From the NCBI RefSeq assembly GCF_024362345.1, contig NZ_CP101505.1:1260001-1324000 (forward strand): 64,000 nt of DNA. Reading direction: 5' to 3'. The stretch is from Polaribacter dokdonensis (lineage in GTDB: Bacteria; Bacteroidota; Bacteroidia; Flavobacteriales; Flavobacteriaceae). Of this stretch, positions 38,191-46,832 are shown piece after piece (the stretch's first letter is position 1; each line of letters starts with the position of its first letter). The notes below the pieces were generated by a model, which saw nothing but the letters and a program-made list of their open reading frames with translations, ran no database searches and had not been told where the DNA came from. The translations under genes and the position numbers were made by a program.

Positions 38191-39180
38191 TTATAGCTGC
38201 TTTGCAGATTTTAATAGTAAATCTCTTATTACAATTACTCCTTCTTTTTCAGACAATCTATCTCCTTCATATTCTACTCCAATAAATCCATTATATTCTG
38301 CTTCTTTGACAATCTTTAATATTCTAACAAAATCTAATGTTGTTTCATTACCATTTTCATCAAAATCATAAGCTTTTGCACTTACAGCTTCTGCTTCTGG
38401 CATCATTAACTCAATACCTCTATACTTATCTTTATACTCTTCTTCACAATCACCCCATTTTGCTCCATCTTTTCTCTTCACACACCAATTACCAAAATCT
38501 GGAAGCGTTCCACAATTCTCCATATTCACTTCTTTAATGGCTGCCATTAAAAGATCTGCATCCGAAGATAACCAACCATGATTTTCACAAAGAACATTTA
38601 TATTTTTTGTTGCTGCATAAGTTGATAATTTCTTTAAACCATCTACAACAGCAGTTCTCCAAATTTCTGGATCATTGGTTCCAAAAGTATTCACACGTAT
38701 AGAATGACAACCAAGTTTTGCAGCAGCATCAATCCATTTTTTATGATTTTCGACAGCAGCATTTCTAACATCTTCACTAGGATCTGCCAAATCTCCTTCT
38801 CCATCTACCATAATTAAAACATTCTGCAGACCATGTTTTTTACTTAAAACATTCAATGAATCTATAACTGCATCAAAACCCATCTCTTGAATTTGATTCA
38901 TGTAAAGGTGATTTACATATTCTAACCCCTCAAAACCCATGTTCTTAGACATTTCTGCAAATTGAAATGGACTAACACCATCATCATTAAAAGTTCTATG
39001 CAAAGACCATTGTGCTAATGACAATTTAAAGAAAGGTGTTGCATTATCTTTAACAGCCAAAGCTGTATCCTCTGAATTTTGAGATTCCTTTTTTACCTCA
39101 TTTTTACAACTAACAAATAGTAGCGATAAAACAAAAAGTAATGATAATAAGTTTGATTTTTTATTGAAAATAAAGTTCAT
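38191..39180 (-). CDS. Sugar isomerase/epimerase-fold lipoprotein
   Basis: A 329-residue protein with lipobox LLFVSC (Cys25), so unlike its cytoplasmic cousin at 34717 it acts outside the inner membrane. The mature part is a xylose-isomerase-like TIM barrel: FKLSLAQWSLHRTF, GFEGLEYVNHLY, SIRVNTFG, NVLCENHGWLSSD, GTLPDFGNW, FIGVEYEGD. The Glu/His/Asp metal ligands appear conserved. It is first in the operon 39180-33911. A periplasmic isomerase or lyase acting on 3-keto sugars made by the GMC enzyme would fit, but this is inference. Confidence 0.86.
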   Translation of the reverse strand: MNFIFNKKSNLLSLLFVLSLLFVSCKNEVKKESQNSEDTALAVKDNATPFFKLSLAQWSLHRTFNDDGVSPFQFAEMSKNMGFEGLEYVNHLYMNQIQEMGFDAVIDSLNVLSKKHGLQNVLIMVDGEGDLADPSEDVRNAAVENHKKWIDAAAKLGCHSIRVNTFGTNDPEIWRTAVVDGLKKLSTYAATKNINVLCENHGWLSSDADLLMAAIKEVNMENCGTLPDFGNWCVKRKDGAKWGDCEEEYKDKYRGIELMMPEAEAVSAKAYDFDENGNETTLDFVRILKIVKEAEYNGFIGVEYEGDRLSEKEGVIVIRDLLLKSAKQL

Positions 39181-39264
39181 TTTCTAAGGTATTTTTGGTT
39201 GATTGAAAACTAAAATTATAAAACTGAAATTATTTTAGTGTCTATAATTATTCAGTGAAAAATT

Positions 39265-40314
39265 TTAAACACTCTCAAAAACTCTTTTTCGAAAGATTAT
39301 TGGAGTACATTTTTCTTGCTTTTTAAACATTGTTGCAAAATACTGACTGGTTGAAAAACCACACAAATAGGCAACATCACTTATATTAATATCTGGTTGT
39401 TCTATCAATACCTTTTTAGCCATTTCAATACGCTTTAACATTAAATATTTCATAGGTGTTAAATTAGTTAATTGCTTGCAATGATGCGTAAACCTAGTTA
39501 AACCAACCCCTGAAGATCTTGCCATTTTTTCTACAGTCCAATTTTCTGGTAAATTAAGTTCTAACTCTTTTAAAAATAACTTTACACTTCTAGAACTATT
39601 GGTTAAATTCTCATTCAAAGAAACTTCATCTACAATTAAAAGTTCTAATAAAAGCAGCAATAAATTATTTACTAAAATTCGTATTTTAGAAGCTTTATCT
39701 CCTTCATTATCAGAATCTACTGCTTTACCTATTTTTTGAAAACACTCACGAATTCGCTTATCTGCTTTCCAACAAATCTTTTCATTATGCCTTAAAATGT
39801 TTGTCAACTTTTCCAAATCTTTAGGTGCTAGAAAAATCCAATCTGGCCATTTCCAATTTTGATGTGGCCTTCTCACATTCAAATCTAAAATTAACCAATA
39901 GAATTTACCCATACCTATTGACGGACTACCAACCTTATGCATTTCCCAAGGCCTAGTAATCGTTAAACTATTAGGAACCAGCTCCATCTCTTCTCCTTGC
40001 TGTGCATAAGGCATTGTTCCTGATTCTAAAAAATGTATTTCTATACCTTCATTTCTATGCCAATCTAAACCCCAATCTTGAGGTTTATTTGCATCCCAAT
40101 ACCCAATACTATTTATACCCAAAGTATCATCTGTTAATCGATCTCCAGGATATGTGTATCTCGCTAATGCTTTAAACTTTAATTTGTTTCTATTCACGGC
40201 ATCAATTAAAGGCAAGCATGTGTCTGCATGATACTCAATTTCACCCACCTTAAATGGTGTTATATTTTGTACATTTAATTTCATTGAAAAATATTGAACA
40301 TTATAAAAGTGCAA
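39265..40314 (-). CDS. AraC-family transcriptional regulator
   Basis: A 349-residue regulator with an N-terminal cupin-like sensor (HRNEGIEIHFLESGTMPYAQQG, about 85-110). The C-terminal double helix-turn-helix is at about 255-345 (WTVEKMARSSGVGLTRFTHHCKQL; INISDVAYLCGFSTSQYFATMFKK). A second ATG at residue 11 (MKLNVQNITP) is also possible. It is divergent from the GMC oxidoreductase operon and sits 84 bp upstream of the 39180-33911 operon on the same strand, so it could sense a sugar and control both. The cupin probably binds a carbohydrate. Confidence 0.92.
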   Translation of the reverse strand: MHFYNVQYFSMKLNVQNITPFKVGEIEYHADTCLPLIDAVNRNKLKFKALARYTYPGDRLTDDTLGINSIGYWDANKPQDWGLDWHRNEGIEIHFLESGTMPYAQQGEEMELVPNSLTITRPWEMHKVGSPSIGMGKFYWLILDLNVRRPHQNWKWPDWIFLAPKDLEKLTNILRHNEKICWKADKRIRECFQKIGKAVDSDNEGDKASKIRILVNNLLLLLLELLIVDEVSLNENLTNSSRSVKLFLKELELNLPENWTVEKMARSSGVGLTRFTHHCKQLTNLTPMKYLMLKRIEMAKKVLIEQPDINISDVAYLCGFSTSQYFATMFKKQEKCTPIIFRKRVFESV

Positions 40315-40402
40315 AATAAGTAATATTGAATTATGAATTATTAAAATTTCTTAATTTTAATTTTTGAATATCATAATTAATCGACGTAAAAAGCTATATA
40401 TC

Positions 40403-42118
40403 ATGAATGATAACAATAAGAATATGGAAGATCAGCAATTTGATGCCATTGTAGTTGGTACTGGAATTTCTGGTGGTTGGGCTGCTAAAGAGCTTTGTGA
40501 AAATGGATTAAAAACATTAGTACTAGAAAGAGGAAGAATGGTAGAGCATGGAGATTATCCTACTGCACATTTAGATCCTTGGGATTTACCAAATGGAGGA
40601 AAAGCAACTCAAGAAATCATAAATAGAAAGCCTAAACAACATAGAACAGGTTATACTACACAAGCTGCAAGAGAACACTTTTTTGTTGATGATATAAAGC
40701 ACCCATATAATGAAGATAAAAGATTCGATTGGATAAGAGGTTATCATGTTGGAGGAAGATCTTTAATGTGGGGAAGACAAAGTTACAGGTTAAGTGATAT
40801 CGATTTTGAAGCTAACAAAAAAGAAGGTATAGCTGTAGATTGGCCAGTTCGTTATAAAGATATTGAGCCTTGGTATGACAAAGTTGAAGAATACATTGGA
40901 GTTAGTGGACAGAACTTAGGCTTAAAGCAATTGCCAGATCAAAAGCTACTAAAACCAATGAACCTAAATTGTGTAGAAGAGCATTTGCAAGCTAAAATAG
41001 AAGAAAATTTTGATGATGATCGAGTTTTAACTATTGGTAGAACTGCACATATTACAGAAGGTACAAAAGAAGGTATGGGTAGAAGTACTTGTCAATATAG
41101 AAACAGATGTATGAGAGGCTGTCCATTTGGAGCTTATTTTAGCAGTAATTCATCTACACTTCCTGCAGCAGACGCAACAGGTAATATGACACTTAGACCA
41201 AACTCTATTGTTCACGAGGTTATTTATGATGATGAAACTAAAAAAGCAACTGGAGTTAGAGTAATAGATGCAGAAACAAAAGAAAGCCATGTATATAAAG
41301 CTAAAGTGATTTTCTTGTGTGCATCAGCAATAGCATCAGCATCAATTTTATTACAATCTAAGTCAGAACGTTTTCCTAATGGATTAGGAAATGACAGTGG
41401 AGAGTTAGGTCATAACCTTATGGATCATCATTTTCATGTTGGAGCTTCTGCAAAAGTTGATGGTTTTGAAGACAAATATGTAAAAGGTAGAAGACCAAAT
41501 GGAGTATACATACCTAGATTTAGAAATTTAGGAGGAAATACAGAAGTTAAATCTTTTAAGAGAGGTTATGGCTATCAAGGAGGAGCAAGTAGATCCTCTA
41601 CTTCAGAAATGGTTGCAGAATTAAAATATGGACCAAAATTAGCCGAAGAAATATTAAAACCTGGTGAATGGAGAGTAAACTTATTAGCTTTCGGAGAAAC
41701 ACTTCCAGATCATAAAAATAGAATGTATTTAGATGAAAGTAAAAAAGACGATTGGGGTTTACCTACAATCACTTTTGATGCTGAATTTGGAGAAAATGAA
41801 TTTGCGATGCGTAAAGACATGCAAGAGCAAGCGAAAAAAATGTTAGAATCTGCAGGTTATAAAGATGTGCAAGGTTATGACAATGGAGGTATGGCTATGG
41901 GATTAGGTATTCATGAAATGGGTACTGCAAGAATGGGTAGAGATCCAAAAACATCTGTATTAAATGGAAATAATCAAATTCATGCTTGTAAAAATGTATA
42001 CGTAACAGATGGTGCTTTTATGACTTCTTCAGGTTGTCAAAATCCGTCATTAAGTTATATGGCATTTACTGCAAGAGCAGCAAACCATGCAGCAAATGAA
42101 TTAAAAAAGAACTCATAA
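40403..42118 (+). CDS. GMC oxidoreductase, probable FAD glycoside 3-dehydrogenase with Fe-S motif
   Basis: A 571-residue FAD enzyme. The dinucleotide-binding fold starts DAIVVGTGISGGWAAKELCENG and ends LVLERG; H504 (GIHEMG) and N547 (GCQNPS) are the likely catalytic pair. C230-x5-C236-x3-C240 in the segment TCQYRNRCMRGCPFGA corresponds to the [3Fe-4S] Cys cluster of bacterial FAD glucose dehydrogenases. This points to electron transfer to a carrier rather than oxidase activity. The ATG at 40403 is chosen: upstream extension would need a TTG inside the AT-rich promoter. It has no signal peptide of its own and probably leaves with the Tat-signal small subunit encoded 10 bp downstream. Confidence 0.88.
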   Translation: MNDNNKNMEDQQFDAIVVGTGISGGWAAKELCENGLKTLVLERGRMVEHGDYPTAHLDPWDLPNGGKATQEIINRKPKQHRTGYTTQAAREHFFVDDIKHPYNEDKRFDWIRGYHVGGRSLMWGRQSYRLSDIDFEANKKEGIAVDWPVRYKDIEPWYDKVEEYIGVSGQNLGLKQLPDQKLLKPMNLNCVEEHLQAKIEENFDDDRVLTIGRTAHITEGTKEGMGRSTCQYRNRCMRGCPFGAYFSSNSSTLPAADATGNMTLRPNSIVHEVIYDDETKKATGVRVIDAETKESHVYKAKVIFLCASAIASASILLQSKSERFPNGLGNDSGELGHNLMDHHFHVGASAKVDGFEDKYVKGRRPNGVYIPRFRNLGGNTEVKSFKRGYGYQGGASRSSTSEMVAELKYGPKLAEEILKPGEWRVNLLAFGETLPDHKNRMYLDESKKDDWGLPTITFDAEFGENEFAMRKDMQEQAKKMLESAGYKDVQGYDNGGMAMGLGIHEMGTARMGRDPKTSVLNGNNQIHACKNVYVTDGAFMTSSGCQNPSLSYMAFTARAANHAANELKKNS

Positions 42119-42128
42119 AACTATAAAT

Positions 42129-42725
42129 ATGAAACGTAGAGAAGCCATAAAAAATATAGGATTTGCAGCTGGATTTGCAGTGATTGCTCCAAGTTTTTTG
42201 AGTATGTTGCAAAGCTGTACTACAGAAGAACTTTGGACACCTAAATTTTTAAAAGAAGAAGAACAAAAAGCACTTATAAGTATTGTAGATATTATTTTAC
42301 CAAAAACTGAGAATACACCTTCAGCCACTGAAATGAATGTTCCTCAATTCATAGATAAATATATAGACGAAGTTTTGGAGCTAGAAGATCAAGAAATAAC
42401 AAGAGCTGGTTTTGATAGTATCATAGCTAAACTAAAAACCAATAGTGATGACTCTATAGATGATGTTACTGTAGAACAATACACTGCTCTGTTAGACAAA
42501 CATTTACTAGTAAAAGACCAAGATGATGCTGAAAGATTAGCGAACCCTGAATCTGAATTGATGACAACTTCAGAATTTTTGGGGCAAATAAAATGGATGA
42601 CCATCAACGCTTTCTTAAGCTCTGAATATGTTGGAGAAAATATTTTGGTTTATGAACCTGTACCAACAGCTTATTATTGTGGAGATCTGCAAGAGTTAAC
42701 AGGAGGAAAATCATACTCTTTGTAA
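42129..42725 (+). CDS. Gluconate 2-dehydrogenase subunit 3-family protein (Tat hitchhiker subunit)
   Basis: A 198-residue small subunit. The N-terminus MKRREAIKNIGFAAGFAVIAP is Tat-like (twin Arg), followed by SMLQSC, which may be a lipobox (Cys30). The mature part reads EEQKALISIVDIILPKTENTPSATEMNVPQFIDKYID, the hallmark of gluconate_2-dh3 proteins, which carry a GMC catalytic subunit across the membrane. It lies 10 bp after the GMC gene. It should place the dehydrogenase in the periplasm, probably membrane-tethered. The cytochrome c subunit that often completes this complex is not in the window. Confidence 0.9.
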   Translation: MKRREAIKNIGFAAGFAVIAPSFLSMLQSCTTEELWTPKFLKEEEQKALISIVDIILPKTENTPSATEMNVPQFIDKYIDEVLELEDQEITRAGFDSIIAKLKTNSDDSIDDVTVEQYTALLDKHLLVKDQDDAERLANPESELMTTSEFLGQIKWMTINAFLSSEYVGENILVYEPVPTAYYCGDLQELTGGKSYSL

Positions 42726-42760
42726 AAAAAATCAACTAACCATTGTAATAACAGTAAGGA

Positions 42761-43555
42761 ATGAAACGTAATTATTTATTAATAACAGTTTTGTTTTTTG
42801 CTGTTTTTTTTAGTTGTAAAAATCAAGAAAATAAAACTACAGAAACTGAGGAATGGGTTTCCATTTTTAATGGTAAAAACTTAGAGGGATGGACACCTAA
42901 AATTAATGGCTATCAACTAGGTGATAACTATAAAAATACATTTAGAGTACAAAATGGAATTTTAAAAGTTTCATATAGTAATTATGATACATTTACAAAT
43001 CAGTTTGGTCATATCTTTTACAAAAATACTTTCCAGAAATATAAATTGAAACTTCAATATAGATTTGTAGATCAACAAGTTAGTGGTGGTGAAGCTTGGG
43101 CTACTAAAAATAGTGGCATTATGTTACATTGCCAAGACCCGAAAACAATGCTTTTAAACCAGGAATTCCCTATTTCTTTAGAAGCTCAATTATTAGGTGG
43201 AGTAGACAAAACCATACAAAGACCATCAGGTAATTTATGCACACCTGGCACTCATGTTGAAATGCGAAATAAAAAGATTACAGATCATTGTATAATTTCT
43301 AGTAGCGAAACCTATTATGATAATCAATGGATTACTGCAGAAGTTAGAGTTACAGATAGTATTATTGAACATTACATAAACAGTAAATTGGTAATTTCTT
43401 ATACCAACCCAACTATTGGAGGTCAATTTTTAGAAACTGCTTCAAAAGAGATTCAGGCTAAAGATGGCCAAAAATTAAAAGGTGGCTTCATCTCTTTACA
43501 AAGCGAAAGCCACCCAATTGAATTTAAAAATATTCAAATTCTAGAATTAAAATAA
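42761..43555 (+). CDS. DUF1080 (3-keto-disaccharide hydrolase domain) lipoprotein
   Basis: A 264-residue lipoprotein (FFAVFFSC, Cys19) with a DUF1080 beta-sandwich: WVSIFNGKNLEGWTPKI, FGHIFYKNTFQKYKLKLQYRF, AWATKNSGIMLHCQDP and GFISLQSESHPIEFKNIQIL. It follows the GMC enzyme and its small subunit on the same strand with a 35-bp gap. The order fits oxidation of a glycoside at C3 followed by cleavage of the 3-keto product in the periplasm. It is a diverged paralogue of the DUF1080 protein at 33911 and lacks its Pro/Glu linker. It ends 9 bp before the convergent azurin gene. Confidence 0.88.
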   Translation: MKRNYLLITVLFFAVFFSCKNQENKTTETEEWVSIFNGKNLEGWTPKINGYQLGDNYKNTFRVQNGILKVSYSNYDTFTNQFGHIFYKNTFQKYKLKLQYRFVDQQVSGGEAWATKNSGIMLHCQDPKTMLLNQEFPISLEAQLLGGVDKTIQRPSGNLCTPGTHVEMRNKKITDHCIISSSETYYDNQWITAEVRVTDSIIEHYINSKLVISYTNPTIGGQFLETASKEIQAKDGQKLKGGFISLQSESHPIEFKNIQILELK

Positions 43556-43564
43556 TGTCTTTTT

Positions 43565-44101
43565 TTATTCTACAATAAACTTACCTTTCATCATTGCAAA
43601 ATGTGCAGGGAAACTGCAGATAAAATCATACTCACCTGAGGCTGGTGCAGTAAACTCTATGGTTGTAGTTTCACCTCCACCAATCATTTTTGTATGCACA
43701 ATAACATCATTAGATCCTTCAGGAATGTAGTCATTGTCTTTTGAGGCAGCTGCAGCAGAAGCAAATGTCGACATTTTTACACCTTGCTTTAAAATTACTA
43801 CATTATGTCCCATAATCTTTTTATCTAATTTACCTGTATGAGTTAATGTCAATTTTACTTTTTGATTTGCTTTTACGTTTATTTTTCTAGTACTAAATTT
43901 CATTTTATCGCTAGTTGAAATAAACACATTCGCAACACCATTTTCATCAACAATTACAGTAGGTTTTTTCTCTTCTTTTTTCTTTTTTACAACTGCTGTT
44001 TTCTTAACCTTTTTTTCAGTAGTTTTTGCTTCTTCCTTCTTATCATTTCCACAACTTAAAAAGAGGGTAGCTCCTATTATTACTAGTAAAATTCGTTTCA
44101 T
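43565..44101 (-). CDS. azu: Azurin-type cupredoxin lipoprotein
   Basis: A 178-residue periplasmic type-1 copper protein that carries single electrons. The lipobox is LFLSC (Cys17). A Lys/Glu-rich tether (about 21-47) follows, then the azurin domain. Copper ligands are visible with azurin spacing: H99 (MGHNVVIL), then C162-x4-H167-x3-M171 (CSFPAHFAMM). The convergent neighbours on the plus strand are the GMC dehydrogenase set, so azurin may accept their electrons. It may equally serve the general respiratory chain. It is transcribed alone, divergent from the LacI gene. Confidence 0.93.
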   Translation of the reverse strand: MKRILLVIIGATLFLSCGNDKKEEAKTTEKKVKKTAVVKKKKEEKKPTVIVDENGVANVFISTSDKMKFSTRKINVKANQKVKLTLTHTGKLDKKIMGHNVVILKQGVKMSTFASAAAASKDNDYIPEGSNDVIVHTKMIGGGETTTIEFTAPASGEYDFICSFPAHFAMMKGKFIVE

Positions 44102-44204
44102 TATATGTTAATTTGATTATTTAATAAATATATAAATTTTTGTCCTAAAAGCATACAGTTTACCCCTTAAATTTTTCTAAATAAAGAATAAAAATGGTAC
44201 CTTT

Positions 44205-44219
44205 CTAAAAAGTTTTAAA
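44205..44219 (+). promoter_or_regulatory. Possible autoregulatory operator of the LacI gene
   Basis: CTAAAAAGTTTTAAA, two bases ahead of the LacI ATG, shares 11 of 15 positions with the susC operator candidate and keeps an AAAA/TTTT dyad. A near-consensus -7 element TACCTTTC (44198-44205) abuts it, so binding here would block transcription. The match is weak in AT-rich DNA and lacks the central CpG. Confidence 0.3.
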
Positions 44220-44221
44220 CG

Positions 44222-45265
44222 ATGCAAAAAACTAATTTAAAAGAGATTGCAAAAACACTTGGATTTTCTGTAGCAACAGTTTCTAAGGCGTTAAATGGTT
44301 ACTCTGATGTTAGTGAAAAAACAAAGAAATTAGTCTTAGATTTAGCTGAAGAATTAAACTATACACCTAACTCATTTGCAGTTAATTTAAGAACCAAAGA
44401 ATCTAAAACCATTGGTGTTATTATACCAACAATGGTGCATTATTTTTTTTCTAATATCATTGATAGCATTTTAAAAGATTGCGAAGAAAGAGGTTACATG
44501 GTTATTATCATGCAATCAAATGAAAATTACGAGCTAGAAAAAAAACAAGTAGATTTACTTTTAAGTAAAGGTGTAGATGGTATTTTAATTTCTTTATCGA
44601 ATAAAACAAGAGACACTTCTCACCTAAAAAAAATCATAAATTCAGGAATCCCCTTAATTCTTTTTGACAAAATTGATAAGAACATAAAATGTTCTAAAAT
44701 CATAAATGATGATAGAAAAGCAGCTTATAATGCTGTGTGTCATCTTATTAAAAATGGCAATAAAAGAATTGCTCATTTCAGAGGCGCACTAAATCCGCAA
44801 AATTCAATTGATCGATTTTTAGGATACAAAAAAGCTTTAACCGATAATAATATTGAATACGATCCTTCTTTGGTCTACGAATGCAAAAACAACAATAGAG
44901 ATGATTTTGTTGAAGGAGCAGAATTGGCAAAACAATTAATGATAGATCATAAAGATAATGTTGATGCTATTTTTACGGTTAACGACTTAATTTCTATTGG
45001 AACCTTAAACTACTTTAATAGAAATAACATTAAAGTACCAGAAGAAATTGAATTATTTGGATTTAGCAATTGGTTTATGACAAACGTTACAACTCCTTCT
45101 ATTTCATCAGTAGAGCAAAATGCCAATAAAATAGGCAAAAAGGCTGCAGAAATTTTGTTTAAAGAGCTCGAACAAAAAGCCAATGAAGAAGAAATTTTGT
45201 ACGAAACACATATTATTGAAACTGAATTAATTTTTAGAGATTCTACTAGTAATAAAATAAAATAA
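44222..45265 (+). CDS. LacI-family transcriptional regulator
   Basis: A 347-residue regulator. The N-terminal helix-turn-helix (LKEIAKTLGFSVATVSKALNGYSDVSEKTK, about 6-35) includes the VATVSKALN recognition helix, followed by the hinge NYTPNSFAVNLRTK. The rest is a periplasmic-binding-protein-like effector domain (TIGVIIPTMVHYFFSNII, FTVNDLISIGTLNYF, ELFGFSNWFMT). It probably binds a sugar or sugar phosphate. It is not next to a sugar operon on its own strand. However, three LacI-type operator candidates upstream of sugar operons in this window make it a good candidate regulator of them. Confidence 0.94.
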   Translation: MQKTNLKEIAKTLGFSVATVSKALNGYSDVSEKTKKLVLDLAEELNYTPNSFAVNLRTKESKTIGVIIPTMVHYFFSNIIDSILKDCEERGYMVIIMQSNENYELEKKQVDLLLSKGVDGILISLSNKTRDTSHLKKIINSGIPLILFDKIDKNIKCSKIINDDRKAAYNAVCHLIKNGNKRIAHFRGALNPQNSIDRFLGYKKALTDNNIEYDPSLVYECKNNNRDDFVEGAELAKQLMIDHKDNVDAIFTVNDLISIGTLNYFNRNNIKVPEEIELFGFSNWFMTNVTTPSISSVEQNANKIGKKAAEILFKELEQKANEEEILYETHIIETELIFRDSTSNKIK

Positions 45266-45341
45266 TTATCTTTAACTTAAGACATCAGTAGTAATACTGA
45301 AATTTTTATACATACCTTGTCCCTACAATAATCGAATAAAA

Positions 45342-45503
45342 ATGCCAAAGAAGGGGAAAGAAAAAAATACTGCCAATAAAGCCAAACACTCTAAGCTGAT
45401 GCAACAAAAAATCAGTAAGGTTAAGTTAAAAAAACAACTTCATAAAGAGCGTTTAAAGGCTATAATACAAAAGGTTAATCAAGAAAAAAAGAAAGAAGAA
45501 TGA
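45342..45503 (+). CDS. 53-residue very basic small protein
   Basis: A short reading frame starting MPKKGKEKNTANKAKHSKLM and ending QEKKKEE. It contains 18 Lys and no Cys or Trp, and is predicted helical with amphipathic stretches. Its stop overlaps the start of the SGNH hydrolase gene (ATGA), a strong sign of real, coupled translation. The gap of 76 bp after the LacI gene could hold its promoter, though no TAnnTTTG element is clear. I do not recognise a family; RNA, DNA or polyanion binding is possible from charge alone. Confidence 0.62.
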   Translation: MPKKGKEKNTANKAKHSKLMQQKISKVKLKKQLHKERLKAIIQKVNQEKKKEE

Positions 45504-46288
45504 GCATAAAATATTACTTAGGTAGTATTATATCTCTACCTCTTTTACCCATATTATTTTTGCAAGGAAAAAAAATTAGAGCAAATGTTCCAAAACTTCC
45601 AGAGGCAAAAAATCCTAAAGGATACATCAAAAAAACATCTACCAAAACATTAAAAATGTTGGTAATTGGCGAGAGTACAATTGCAGGTGTTGGTGTAGAT
45701 TTTCATGAAAATGGGTTTACAGGTATTTTAGCAAAAACTATTGCAGGCCAATCTGAAGTTTCTGTTTTATGGCAAGTTTACGCCAAAAGTGGCTACACAG
45801 CTAAAATGGTTAGAAGAAGGTTGTTACCAAAAATAGAAGATACTACTGCAGATTTAATTGTTATTGGTTTAGGAGGTAATGATGCTTTTAAACTGAACTC
45901 TCCAGATGTTTGGATAATTCAGATTAATAAATTAATTAAAGATTTAAAAAGAAAGTACCCAAAAACACCTATTTATTTTACAAATATGCCCCCTATAAAG
46001 GAGTTTCCTGCATTTACTAAATCGATAAAATTTGTAATTGGAAATTTGGTAGAACTTTTAGGAAAGCGTTTGTACAAAAGAGTTAAAAACAAAAACAATG
46101 TTTATTATAATAATGAACTAATTACTTTAGAAAGTTGGCAAGAGAAATATAATTTATCAGATGATGTATCTACTTTTTTTAGTGATGGTGTTCATCCTTC
46201 TAAATTAACTTATCAACTTTGGGGAAAAGATATGGCCAATTTTATTATGAAAACCAAAAGCTTTCAATCATGGTTGCAGAAGAAATAA
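45500..46288 (+). CDS. SGNH/GDSL-family hydrolase
   Basis: A 262-residue esterase-like protein. An N-terminal hydrophobic stretch (SIISLPLLPILFLQG, about 9-23) may be a signal anchor. The SGNH blocks are present: nucleophile S59 in VIGESTIAG, the GGND block (GLGGNDAF), and D229-x2-H232 in FFSDGVHPSK. Such enzymes hydrolyse acyl esters of lipids or sugars. It overlaps the small basic protein at its start and the cupin gene at its end by 19 bp, so the three form one operon. Confidence 0.9.
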   Translation: MSIKYYLGSIISLPLLPILFLQGKKIRANVPKLPEAKNPKGYIKKTSTKTLKMLVIGESTIAGVGVDFHENGFTGILAKTIAGQSEVSVLWQVYAKSGYTAKMVRRRLLPKIEDTTADLIVIGLGGNDAFKLNSPDVWIIQINKLIKDLKRKYPKTPIYFTNMPPIKEFPAFTKSIKFVIGNLVELLGKRLYKRVKNKNNVYYNNELITLESWQEKYNLSDDVSTFFSDGVHPSKLTYQLWGKDMANFIMKTKSFQSWLQKK

Positions 46289-46770
46289 TAGAACATTTTC
46301 AACTTACAGAACATCCAGAAGGTGGTTATTTTAAAGAAACCTACAGAAGCTCAATTACTATAAAACCAGAGAATTTAGACCAAAAATTTGATGGAAATAG
46401 AAATTTATGTACTGGTATCTTATTCTTATTAACATCTCAAAAATTTTCTGCTTTTCATAAAATTAAGCAAGATGAAGTTTGGCATTTTTACAAAGGAAGT
46501 ACCTTAAAACTACACATGATTTCACCTGAAGGTGATTACACTTTTAAACTTATTGGTACTAATTTTGCTTTGGGAGAAATTCCTCAATTTACAGTACCTG
46601 CTTATTGGTATTTTGCAGCAGAAGTTATTGCACCAAAATCATTTTGTTTTGTGGGCTGTACAGTTTCACCAGGCTTTGATTTTAGAGATTTTACACTACC
46701 TTCTTTCCAAGAATTATCAAAAGAATTTCCTGAGCATAAATCAATTATAAAAAGTCTAACTCACCATTAA
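46270..46770 (+). CDS. DUF985-family cupin
   Basis: A 166-residue single-domain cupin of the DUF985 family. Visible phrases are EHPEGGYFKETYRS, the cupin motif FSAFHKIKQDEVWHFYKGSTLKLH, and AYWYFAAEV...FCFVGCTVSPGFDF. The ATG at 46270 is preferred over one at 46219, because the family begins at EEIIEHFQLTEHPEGG and the longer start would extend deep into the SGNH gene. Members resemble sugar-nucleotide epimerase-like cupins; substrate is unknown. Confidence 0.86.
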   Translation: MVAEEIIEHFQLTEHPEGGYFKETYRSSITIKPENLDQKFDGNRNLCTGILFLLTSQKFSAFHKIKQDEVWHFYKGSTLKLHMISPEGDYTFKLIGTNFALGEIPQFTVPAYWYFAAEVIAPKSFCFVGCTVSPGFDFRDFTLPSFQELSKEFPEHKSIIKSLTHH

Positions 46771-46777
46771 CTAAAAA

Positions 46778-46812
46778 AGCTCTGAATTTTAAAATTCAGA
46801 GCTTTTTTTTTA
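46778..46812. terminator. Bidirectional terminator between the cupin and DUF6952 genes
   Basis: Perfect inverted repeat AGCTCTGAATT / AATTCAGAGCT spanning 46778-46803, with A-run before and T-run (to about 46812) after it. It can end both the plus-strand cupin operon and the minus-strand redox operon. Confidence 0.9.
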
Positions 46813-46832
46813 TAAAATTTGAAACTATAATC

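Noticed and set aside
40364..40402. Upstream TTG start for the GMC oxidoreductase
   Set aside because: It lies in the AT-rich promoter region; the ATG at 40403 is the natural start and leaves the FAD motif intact.
33911..43555. Possible integrated mobile element because of the mixture of strands and duplicated families
   Set aside because: No integrase, transposase, direct repeats, tRNA or composition shift was seen; gene spacing is that of normal operons.
46219..46269. Upstream in-frame ATG for the DUF985 cupin
   Set aside because: It would extend the gene deep into the SGNH gene and adds residues with no match to the family start.
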